Below, one piece after another: positions 24,997-34,127 of a stretch of DNA of 64,000 nt. This stretch comes from Rutidosis leptorrhynchoides (Eukaryota; Streptophyta; Magnoliopsida; Asterales; Asteraceae): positions 706,767,001 through 706,831,000 of the forward strand of contig NC_092333.1 in assembly GCF_046630445.1 (NCBI RefSeq), read 5' to 3'. The first letter of the stretch is position 1, and the number at the start of each line of letters is the position of its first letter. A model generated the notes under the pieces. It did not search any database and was not told the DNA's origin. It saw nothing but the letters and a program-made list of their open reading frames with translations. Both the position numbers and the translations under genes were made by a program.

Positions 24997-26876
24997 TTTT
25001 TCTGATTTAAATCCCAACCCAATTAATATAACTCATTTTCTGTTTATGCTTCTTCATCTTCTTTAATAATCAAACAATTTGACGAAAGTGATTATCATTA
25101 ACAAGGATTGGTTTTAGGTTTAATGACAAAACAGAAACATTTCATCAGAGTAATTGAACTTAACAGAAAACAAACAACAACAAAAAAAAAAATATAATGA
25201 AAAAGGCCTGCTGCTGGCCGTCGCTGCTTAAGAAGAAGAAAAAAAATTGATTTCATTTTCGAGTACATTTTAGCTCAAACTTATAACATAAAATAGGTTG
25301 TAATCCACTCCTTGAAACTATTGGTATCGTTAATTGCAGTTTATTCGCAACAACAAACTCGAATTTCCTCAAGAACGAATTCGTTGACTTTTCTTCATAA
25401 ACTTTTACTTCGAAATTTATAATCGATTGGAAGAATTTGAGTACGAAAATTTGTAGATAGTTCAACTATAAGTATCCTAACATCTGCATTGTTGGATTTT
25501 CAAAATTGATTTGAATTTAAGTTTTTGACTCAAACATGACACGAGCAGGGGTATCGGTTGTAAAAAAAAATCAGATAGGTATCAGATTTTTGCAGACACA
25601 AGTGATATTGAAGATGATAAAATCGAAAAGGTGATTGATTATATGTGTGGGTCGACAATTCCCTCACAAGCAGAATAGAAGATAGGAAAAAAATGAAAGT
25701 TGATTGTGATATGAATTGATTCGGTATAATATATCTGTCTTTATAAATCTTATATAATTATTATTAATAATTAATGAATTTCAATATATTATTCATAATA
25801 ATACTTTTAATATTATAAATAATAATAAAGATAATAATAATATTAATAAGTAATAATAATATGTTATTTATCATAATAATAATAAAATTATAATAATAAC
25901 ATTATTAATGATAATAATAATAATACTAATTATAATAATATTAATTTTATTAGTGATAATAATATTATTAGTAATATAACAATTTATATATATATCAAAT
26001 TTCATATTTATATGCATATATACATATTACATATATTAACCTAAACTTTTAAGTAAAATAATATGAATCAACTACACAAACACACTACCCCACTTCAATC
26101 AATTTACCTATCATGATTTATGGAATATGATTAAATGATTAATACTATAATAATAATAAATAATAGTAAAAACGTGAGATAGAATGGTGATGTCTAGTCG
26201 CCCCATTATGTTCAATCCGTGACTTGTATTATTTTGTTTTTAATTCTTGATTCTAATTTGTATGTAATTGTGTCATAAGTATGTAAATATATATATAAAG
26301 AATTTAGATTAGATAGATGAGAGGAGTAATACAGTTGTTAGGCGGATTATTAGGTAGATGAAAGTTAAAAGAACATAAAACAAAACAGAACTTGTACTGT
26401 ACTTGATTGATCGAATTCATTAAGTCATGGAGTAATAATCATAACAATATAATAATAAATATCTATTTCAATTAAGTCACATATTAAAGAAACGGTTGAT
26501 TACATCTCAGTAGCCTTACATTTTTTGTCTACTTTAAATAATTCACATCCACTAGTTAGATCATAATCATTGAAAGTTACTTTTATTCATTTGGATCTAT
26601 CTAAGATGTAACTTAATTATTAGTTAAACTATAATGTTATAAGTAAATTACGTTTCGGGCTGTTATAAAATGATATCTTTAAATTCACAAAGTAAAGCTT
26701 AAGTTAATCATTGTCGAAGTAACCTTAAACTATATATGAGTTAAGAGTAAAAGGTATAGATTTTTAAAACAAAAGGGCTATATATTTTCAATACGTTATA
26801 AATACATTTTAAATAACACGTTTTATTTTATCGTAAGTTATTAATTCTATCAATTAAATCATTTATTATTTCAACT

Positions 26877-26878
<2 letters not shown>

Positions 26879-26960
<82 letters not shown>
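26879..26960. repeat. (TA)n microsatellite
   Basis: About 80 bp of pure TA dinucleotides near the 5' end of LTR Z. Confidence 0.95.
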
Positions 26961-26965
<5 letters not shown>

Positions 26966-27122
26966 TAGTTATTCGTGAATCGTCGAAGGTAGTCGAAGGG
27001 TAAATGAATATATAAACATAGTTCCAAAATTTACGAGACTCAACATTACAGACTTTGCTTATCGTGTCGAGATCATAATAAGATTAAGTTTAAATTTAGT
27101 CGAAAATTTTCGGGTCGTCACA

Positions 27123-28099
27123 TTGACAAATTCTCCACCATTATCGGATCTTAAATTTTTATTTTACTTTTGAATTTGGTTTCAATCATAGCATAAAAGG
27201 TTTTCAATTTTTCAAATACTTCGGATTTGTTCGTTAAAAAATATGTTCTTTTCATTCGCGTGCAATCATCAATAAAAAGTAAGAAATATCTAAGGTTATG
27301 CCCCCATTTACCTGTGCGGGTCCCCAAACATCAGAATGAATTAAAGCAAAAGGATGTTCAGATTTAAAATCACTAGTTTTAAACGAGCTTTGATGGATTT
27401 TAGCCAAAATACTAGTTTCACATTCAATAACTTTATTTGAAGAAAACAGACTTGGAAATAAAATTTGTAAATAACCAGCAGACGGATGTCCTAGACGTCT
27501 ATGCCATAACCATTCTTGTCTATTTGAAGTCCCATGAGCAAGCATGGTTGTACCATCTTGAGTGACTTCATCCACATAGTATAACTCATCCCGTTCAGTA
27601 CAACGACCAACAATCTTCCCGGTTCGAATGTCCTGCAAGATACAGAACGTTGGATGTAATAAGATGGAACAATTAAGTTCTTTTGTTACTTGACTAAGAT
27701 AGAAGTTTGTGTGAAAGAGCGGGAACGTAAAGACAATTTTTTAATTTTAAAGTTGTTGATATTTCAATCGTTCCCCTCCCTTGACTTGAACACTCCCGCC
27801 ATTAGCTGTTTTAATTTGCGTTTTATTTGGTTTTGTCTCTGAATAAAAATCCATTTTATCAAAAGTGGTGGCACCAAAATCGACAATCCATTCCTTATTT
27901 TTCGTTTTATTAGAAATAATATTAGCATACGAAACATCGTTAGTTGGAAAGGACTGATTTTGCAAATCTTTTTTATTTTTAGAATTGGAACAGGACTGAA
28001 CATGCAAAACTTCTTTAACCTTGGGCTTGTTTTTAACACTATGGGACTATTCAAGGTAAGTTTTATCCTTTGAAGGGCTATTTGTGAACTTCTTATCAA
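27123..28099 (-). pseudogene. Copia C protease and integrase start, broken
   Basis: Fragments in two or more frames read as a Ty1/copia polyprotein. The protease motif WIVDFGATTFDKMDF (about 27880) replaces the usual DSGA catalytic Ser with Phe. The pre-integrase zinc domain follows (WLWHRRLGHPSAGY, about 27500) and the integrase opening HSDVWGPAQVNGG (about 27320). It is cut at 27123 by LTR Z. The missing integrase, RT and RNase H should lie left of the whole nest. Confidence 0.85.
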
Positions 28100-29401
28100 C
28101 TAGGGGGTTGATTTTATTAAAACACCTAAAATTAGGGTTTTCATTTAAAGAAAAGTTGGGGAAGGGACCCTTTTGCAAAACCTGGAATCGATTTGGGGTT
28201 AAAAACCCTAGATCGTTCAATTGATCTGTACTATTGGGTTTGGGTACAAACCCTAACCCTATATCGTTCAATTGATATGTACAATTGGGTTTGGGTACAA
28301 ACCCTAGTCCTAAATTACCTCCACCTGAAGATGATGAAGGTTGTTCGGCTACCATTAATCTGAATCCTCCCTGAGCAGTGGTGGTGCCGGAGTTTTTGAT
28401 CTCTTGATTACCTCTGGTTGCTGCCATAGTTGTTGCTACCGATGCTTTCCCTTTTTTGTGACCATCGTTCAACCATTCAGGTATCCAATTCGCCTAAAGC
28501 ATTGATCCTTGGTGTGTTGTTTCATTACACACTCTTCACATATGTGATTATCTTTATCTTTGGATGATAGATAATTTAAATGGCGTTGGTCCTTGAAACG
28601 AGGCCATGGCCATCTGCTTCTTTGATTTTTGATGCTGGTGCAAGTAGCCCAGAAGCTATGCCTGAGTGATTGATGGGTTCGATCTTGTTGCTAAAGATAT
28701 TCTGGTGAGCGTTTTCTTTTCTAATAGCAGTATAAGCACCTTCAACCATTGGTAAGGGCTCAAGTCTGAGCAATTCCCGTTTGATATTATCATGTTTATG
28801 ATCAACATCACTCAAAAATTGAAAAAGTTTTCGCTCTGATCTAATATTGTTATATTTGATAATATTGTTTGGGTGTTCCATTGGATTTGGTATCCCTTAA
28901 TTCAGTTTCGCCCCAAATCCCCTGTAAAATTAACCATAAATCTTCAATTGATTTACCTTCATGTTTGATGTTGTTTGCACTGACGTGTAGATTAAAAGTT
29001 TGAAGTTTATCTTTGCCAGAACTATAAGTTGTAACAAGGGCATTCCACAGTGATTTTGCAGTTGAGAATTGTGTGAGATTACTTGCAATTTGGGATTCAA
29101 TATTTTGGATCACCCACGAAAAGACAACCAGATCATCCTGGTTACATTTTTGATTGTTGTTTGCTGGTGGATCCTCTGTAAGGTGATTAAGGAGGGCCTC
29201 GGATTTGCCTCCGATGGCAACCTTAATCATCCTTGACCAAAGTGAAAAATTGAAATTGTTCAGGTTAACACTGATATTTAATGAGTCAGGTAACCTTTGT
29301 GGTTGGTTTTCATTGTTGGACTGAAGTAATCTAGCCAATTGGCTGGTTAGTTCAGTGATGAGTTGATTGTTGGGATTTTGAGTGTTGTCTTCTCTAGACA
29401 T
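28100..29401 (-). pseudogene. Copia C gag, broken
   Basis: Gag starts at the Met at 29401 with the usual copia capsid pattern (FNFSLWSRMI, VFSWVIQNIE, SLWNALVTTYS). The frame shifts near 28870 (GIWGE then ELRD) and continues with FQFLSDVDHKHDN and LEPLPMVEGAY to 28576. A CEECVMKQHTKDQC zinc knuckle lies at about 28510-28560. Then a 20-odd-residue unit with GLGFVPKPN is repeated before the protease. At least two frameshifts and stops make it dead. Short LTRs and gag type suit an Ale/Retrofit-like lineage, which is inference. Confidence 0.8.
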
Positions 29402-29473
29402 GTTGGCTTAATCGAAGGAACAAAGAATGAAGAGATGAAACAGTGTTAACAATGATCTAAGATTATTAACACA

Positions 29474-29676
29474 TCTCTGATGCCATGTTTCGAATTGAAA
29501 ACAAAAGTATTGATCGTTTATTGATTCAAAGAATTGATAAGCTTGAATTGGTGCTTTTGTTCTATTACAACAGTCCCTATTTATACAGAATGAGGCTAAC
29601 AGCTCAATGCTAAAAACGTGGAACAAATCCTCTATTTCTGGAAACAATGCTGGCTTGATTGTATGCTATGCTGTCA
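29474..29676 (-). mobile_element. 5' LTR and primer site of copia element C
   Basis: A short LTR of about 191 bp (29676 to 29486, minus TGACAGCATA to TTCGAAACA) contains TATAAATAGGG near 29579-29590. It is followed at once by TGGCATCAGAG (29485-29475), a variant of the initiator-tRNA-Met primer site. The partner LTR is outside the window, so the exact ends are inferred. Confidence 0.65.
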
Positions 29677-29685
29677 TATGAGTAA

Positions 29686-29885
29686 TACTCCCTCCGTCCC
29701 ATTACAAGTGTCCACTTACTTTTTGCACACAGTTTTAGAAAATTTCACTAACTTCATTCTCCACCAGTCAGAAATCTTCTCTCTCCAGAATAACCTCTTC
29801 TCATTGGTTGATACACAAAGTGAACACTTGAAATGGGACATCCCAAAATAGAAAGGTAGACACTTGTGGTGGGACGGAGGTAGTA
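29686..29885. mobile_element. Stowaway-like MITE
   Basis: This is a 200-bp element with terminal inverted repeats TACTCCCTCCGTCCC and GGGACGGAGGTAGTA, one mismatch, with TA at both ends. That is the classic Stowaway (Tc1/mariner) consensus and target. It lies between the copia LTR and the GDSL gene promoter. The ORF across it is a shadow. Confidence 0.9.
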
Positions 29886-30357
29886 TGATGATATTTTTCT
29901 GATCCCCTAAAATCTTTAAACTTTACTGTTTTTTGATTTCTTTTTTATTTCTAACGGAGGTTATTCAATTCAAATATCAAATATATCAAAATATAAGAAC
30001 AATAGTAATTTCCGATGACCATTATTCCATTAATATAAGAACAATGTTACAATTAGATAAACTTCACAAATGAGTTAACGATTGACATCAATCGATCAAA
30101 TCATTTGTTTTTTCTCTCTTATAATTCTTACTCCTTTTTTTCATTGAAGATACATGTCCTTTTGTAAACTCATTTTTATAAAAAACTTATGAACTTATAA
30201 TTTCTCCTAATATATTTAATTACCATCTAATATAAGTGCATTAAATATCATTCGTCATTATTACATCCAGCAAACTTTTGCTCTCCAACGCCAATCCTCA
30301 TTTTTCTTATTTATACTCACATTCTTACTATTACTCTCACCATTTTTCACACCAAAT
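29886..30357 (+). promoter_or_regulatory. 5' flank of GDSL gene
   Basis: There are 472 bp of A+T-rich DNA between the MITE and the start codon. TATA-like stretches occur near 30226-30232 (AATATAAG) and 30306-30313 (TTATTTATA); neither can be fixed as the real box. The proximal promoter of the gene is therefore bounded by a MITE within 0.5 kb and a retrotransposon LTR within 0.7 kb. Confidence 0.4.
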
Positions 30358-30717
30358 ATGAAATTCTTTACATGTTTTGCTTTTGCTTTCATCATTATCA
30401 AAATCAGTACTATCGAAGCCAAGGTACCGGCCATGATCGTGTTTGGTGACTCCTCAGTCGATGCTGGAAACAACAACCATTTACAAACTGTTTTAAAGAG
30501 CAATTTTCGGCCTTATGGTCGTGATTTTTATGGAGGAAAGGCGACCGGCAGATTCTCAAATGGGCGTGTTCCGACTGATTTTATTTCCGAGTCATTTGGT
30601 TTAAGACCATTTGTGCCAGCTTACTTTGATCCGGCTTACAACATATCGGATTTTGTTACCGGCGTTTGTTTCGCCTCTGCTGGGACCGGTTACGACAATG
30701 CCACGTCAGACGTGCTT
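30358..30717 (+). CDS. GDSL esterase/lipase, exon 1 only
   Basis: Exon 1 encodes 120 residues. A signal peptide covers about 1-21 (hydrophobic core FAFAFIII). Block I is FGDSSVDAGNNN with the catalytic Ser, then GRFSNGRVPTDF, and a block II-like FASAGTGYDNATSDVL. The exon ends with phase 0 before GTAAGT at 30718, the usual intron 1 place in plant GDSL lipases. Family members have about 350 residues and five exons. The later blocks (catalytic Asp and His, oxyanion Asn) were not found anywhere downstream. The product would be a secreted ester hydrolase. A 10-kb SIRE element lies 562 bp into the intron in the same orientation. The gene is either broken or has an intron larger than the rest of this window. 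Confidence 0.9.
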
Positions 30718-31279
30718 GTAAGTTTTTCCATTACTCATTTAAGACGATTTATACACGATCAGAAATCGATTTGGAGATGACATTATGTTTATGATGACAT
30801 TTACTTTTTTGTTTTGTTTTGTTAATGTTTTTACTTAAAGCTGTGAAAAGTTGAATATTTGTGCTGTAAGGACACTATGTATCTGTCTACAAATTAAGTA
30901 ATTAATCATAAATACTAGGCGATTGTATTAAAAAAATTACCAAACGAATGGCTTCTGATAAATATTCTTATTAGGTAAAATGAATATTAACATCAATATT
31001 TGTATATGATTATAATTATATGCCTAATTTATCCTCAAATTAAAGAAAAAATAGGAGTAAGAACTTGCTTATCGTAGGATTATCGTAGGAATGAATTAAT
31101 TAAATATAGTAATAATTAACAAATTTAAATTAAGATATTACATGTTAGCAAATACCGCAAATATTACACGTTTCTTTTTTGTAACGTGAAATTCTATGAA
31201 GAGCTCTCACATATTAGGTAAGCCTCGAACATCGAAAACAGATACGTCACCCTCATATTGGATAAAGCACATTTCACTA
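30718..31279 (+). other. Start of GDSL intron 1
   Basis: The A+T-rich stretch begins with a good donor (CTT|GTAAGT). No exon 2 start (a Pro-Leu-Trp-Lys-type stretch is usual) was seen. It ends in CACTA (31275-31279), the target duplication of the SIRE element. Confidence 0.7.
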
Positions 31280-31735
31280 TGTTGGAAAATGATCTGATGA
31301 GTCAAAATGTTTTTGCAGGAGTTTAGAGTCTGAATGTTAGAGTCTGGAGTTGCAGAATCTGTTTGTGTGAACGGTTTAATTACTTGGTAAAGAAGCTATG
31401 GGAATTCTGGAGATCTGGATAAATATTTAGAAGATCACGTTTTGATTTGATATTATCTCTAGAAGATAAACACTGATTTGTTTAGAATATTAATAAGTTT
31501 TAGTTTATCTTTTCCTATCTTTTAGTCAAGTAGTTTTGGAAACCAAATCTTGGAGATTTGGTTTAACCTTGTATAAATAGGGGTACGATGTTCATTGTAT
31601 TTTGTATCTCTCAAGCACGATTACTTTGTCTTTCATATTATATATCATTCGTGTTCTCTCAATTTTGTTCATATAATTTGTATCTATTGTTTATTGAGAG
31701 TTTAATGTTCATAATCAAGTTATTGTGAACTAATA
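31280..31735 (+). mobile_element. SIRE 5' LTR
   Basis: 456 bp, TGTTGGAAAA to GAACTAATA. It holds a TATA box (TATAAATA at 31572-31579). Seven bases upstream of that is a perfect 10-bp inverted repeat, arms AAACCAAATC (31540-31549) and GATTTGGTTT (31555-31564). Two AGAGTCTG octamers lie at 31325 and 31339. Its 3' end is TA rather than the usual CA, fixed by the flanking duplication. Confidence 0.95.
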
Positions 31736-31737
31736 AC

Positions 31738-31750
31738 TGGTATCAGAGCG
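31738..31750 (+). other. SIRE primer binding site (initiator tRNA-Met)
   Basis: TGGTATCAGAGCG starts two bases after the LTR end. This is the standard plant Ty1/copia site complementary to initiator tRNA-Met. Confidence 0.95.
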
Positions 31751-31805
31751 GGTTTGGTGTAAATCCAATTCGGTAATCTTAAAACGATCCATATATTGTT
31801 CAAAG

Positions 31806-34094
31806 ATGTCCTCCAGTACCATCCCAACTCCAGTTATGGCTGGTAAAGGAGTGCCAATTTTCGATGGCACAGACTTTGCAACCTGGAAACTAAAAGTTCT
31901 ATGGTTTCTTGGTTCGATTCATGAAGATGCTGAACAAGTCCTTACAGTAGGACCTATTATACCTGGTACAATGGTTGAAGCTGTTCCTGCTACAAGTACT
32001 GCTTCTGCTCAACCTGCTTATCTTCGTGAAAAACCAAGAGATAAGTGGACAGAAGCAGAAGCCATAAAGTTCAAGCTTGATAGCAAGATAAGAAGTATTA
32101 TAGGTAATGGTGTTACTGTTCCAATTCTCAGGAAGATCAGTCATGCTAAAACTGCAAAAGCTATGTGGGATCTCTTGCTTAATGACTATGAAGGTGTCAC
32201 AGTTGTTAAGACTCAGAAGAAAAAGAATCTGATAAGGTGTTATGAAAATTTTGCTGCTCAGCCTAAAGAATCATTGAGTGATCTTCATTCAAGATTCCAG
32301 GTTCTGATTAATGATCTTGAAAGTGTTGGTGTAGAGAAAACACAACAAGTGTTGTGTCAAAAGTTCATTGAACTGTTACCTTCAAACTTTGAATCTGTGA
32401 TTACATCAATGGTAATCAGTGAAAAGATAGACACTTATGAACTAAGTGAGTTGTTTGGCATATTGTCAAACTTTGAAGAATCACAGTTGAAGAACAAGAT
32501 CAATGCTAAGAGAGTTGTTAAAGATCCAGAAGCTGCATTGATAGCTACTACTAAGAAGAACAAGCAATTGTTCTCTAGTTACTCTAGTAGGGTTGATTCT
32601 GAATGTGATGAGACCTCTGATGATAGTGATTCTGATGTAGATGAGGAGATTCAGGATCTGGAAAGTCAAGTGGCTCTTTTGACTCAAAGGATTGAGCAGA
32701 AGAAGTTTGGTTTTAAGAAGGGTAAAGGCAAGAGTTCTTTTGATCCAAAGAAAGCTAAATGTTTCAAGTGTGGCAAGGTAGGTCATATAGCTGCTGATTG
32801 CTGGTCCAAGAGTGAAGGAGGTTCAAGTTTCAACAAACCTGTTGACAAAGCAAGAAAGTATAAACTCAAGTACAAGAAGATGAAAGGTGAAGCAGAAAAG
32901 TTGAAGAATAAAGAACAGGAGAAAGCATTGTACACAGAAGCATGGGAAGATGAAGATTCATCATCTGATGATGAAGAGGATAAGTGTCTGATGGCTATAA
33001 TTGAAAAGGATAGTGAGTCTAGCAAGTTTGAGGAAGATTTGAAAGCTATTGAGAAGATGGATAAAGACTCTACTTGTAACAAAGGTTCTGCCTATAAGGT
33101 ACAAAACTTTGTAAACTATCTTAATAATGAAAAAGTGAGAATGTTTCAGTATTTGTTGCTTGATTTCAATTGGTGCTTAGAAGATAGTGACAGGTTAAGA
33201 ACACAGATCATTGAGCTTAAGAACACCATCAAAGATAAAGATGCTGAAATTAAAGTATTAAAAGAATGTGAGGTAGAACTTGACACATACAAAATGGCAT
33301 ATTCAGAAGAAACTAAACGGTTAAATACTGAATTAGGAAGATCAATTAAAAAGGCAAACCATTATGAAAATATTTGCAAATCTTGGTGTGTTTCTTCCAA
33401 AAAGAATTCTGATGCTATTGCTAAGCAAGTACCAAATGATGTCAAAGCTATACTTGGTGAAAACTACACATTAGATAATAATGTGGAAGTTGATCCTATT
33501 ATATTTAAGCCTGACATTTTACCAAATACTTTTATAAAATTTGATGGTGAGAGAAAAATTTTAACTAATGCTTTTGTAAGATCAACTGAGTTTGTAAAAT
33601 CATTAGAACCTGTTAAACCTTCAGAGACTATAATTTTAGACTGTAGAAATCCATCAGAGTCTGAACTATTGAAACCTTCAGACTCTAACAGTTTAGTCTC
33701 TAAAAGTGAAAGTGTATGTTCTGACCTAGAATCTGACACCCAAGAATCAAGTAGCATAAGTGATACTGAATCATCTTCTGATAGTGTCACTTGTCCAGAT
33801 CCTAAATGGTCAACTAAAAGAAAGTCAAAGTCAAAACAGGCTAAGACTATTAAAAAACTGAAAAGGAGAATTTCAAAGCTTAGTGAAAGATTAAAGGGTC
33901 AAGAAAAATTCTCAAAATCATCTTGTTTTCCTGAAAATTTCAAAAAGGTATGGAAACCTAAAGTTTGTGAAAATAAAGGTGTTTTGAAAACAGTGATGGA
34001 TAAGTTGATCTGGATTGGTAACAAAGCTTTTGTATGGAGAGTTAAATACACTCCATCTGAACCCACTGCAAAGTGGGTTCCCCCTAAGATTTAA
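31806..34094 (+). CDS. gag: SIRE Gag (762 residues)
   Basis: The N-terminal 230 residues are the copia gag capsid type (FDGTDFATWKLKVLWFL, MWDLLLNDYEG, LLPSNFESVITSMV). An acidic and Lys-rich linker follows. A CFKCGKVGHIAADCW zinc knuckle lies at about residues 319-333. The C-terminal half is coiled-coil-rich and ends in a very basic stretch (about 670-700). Gag forms the particle and binds RNA. The start is the first Met after the primer site. The ORF ends at TAA 34092. A second in-frame stop (TAG 34122) follows, then the Pol frame opens. A candidate phase-0 intron from 33948 spans both stops, so this full-length Gag may be the unspliced product. Confidence 0.95.
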   Translation: MSSSTIPTPVMAGKGVPIFDGTDFATWKLKVLWFLGSIHEDAEQVLTVGPIIPGTMVEAVPATSTASAQPAYLREKPRDKWTEAEAIKFKLDSKIRSIIGNGVTVPILRKISHAKTAKAMWDLLLNDYEGVTVVKTQKKKNLIRCYENFAAQPKESLSDLHSRFQVLINDLESVGVEKTQQVLCQKFIELLPSNFESVITSMVISEKIDTYELSELFGILSNFEESQLKNKINAKRVVKDPEAALIATTKKNKQLFSSYSSRVDSECDETSDDSDSDVDEEIQDLESQVALLTQRIEQKKFGFKKGKGKSSFDPKKAKCFKCGKVGHIAADCWSKSEGGSSFNKPVDKARKYKLKYKKMKGEAEKLKNKEQEKALYTEAWEDEDSSSDDEEDKCLMAIIEKDSESSKFEEDLKAIEKMDKDSTCNKGSAYKVQNFVNYLNNEKVRMFQYLLLDFNWCLEDSDRLRTQIIELKNTIKDKDAEIKVLKECEVELDTYKMAYSEETKRLNTELGRSIKKANHYENICKSWCVSSKKNSDAIAKQVPNDVKAILGENYTLDNNVEVDPIIFKPDILPNTFIKFDGERKILTNAFVRSTEFVKSLEPVKPSETIILDCRNPSESELLKPSDSNSLVSKSESVCSDLESDTQESSSISDTESSSDSVTCPDPKWSTKRKSKSKQAKTIKKLKRRISKLSERLKGQEKFSKSSCFPENFKKVWKPKVCENKGVLKTVMDKLIWIGNKAFVWRVKYTPSEPTAKWVPPKI

Positions 34095-34127
34095 TCATTT
34101 TTCTTTTGCTTGTGTCTTGTGTAGCAG
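33948..34127 (+). promoter_or_regulatory. Candidate in-frame intron joining Gag to Pol
   Basis: Donor AAAAAG|GTATGG at 33948 and acceptor TTGTGTAG|CAG, ending at 34124 or 34127, sit behind a long pyrimidine-rich run. The enclosed 177 or 180 nt are a multiple of three, start at a codon boundary and contain both stops separating gag from pol. Splicing would fuse Gag codon 714 to the residues just before [18 protein letters not shown] near 34084 could serve as a branch site. This is predicted from sequence only; stop readthrough and plain translation failure remain possible. Confidence 0.5.

Larger units (their letters stand above)
23424..27122 (-). mobile_element. LTR Z (chromovirus-like), partial
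   Basis: On the minus strand this begins TGTGACGACCCG at 27122 and resembles LTRs X, Xp and T throughout. For example, the cassette around 23650-23700 matches 20840-20890. Its 3' end is missing because M inserted at 23423; the rest must lie left of the window. It is unusually long (over 3.7 kb) and rich in A+T microsatellites. A candidate TATA box (minus TTTATAAAAG) is at 24912-24922. No ORF appears real. It cut into the copia element to its right. Confidence 0.75.
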
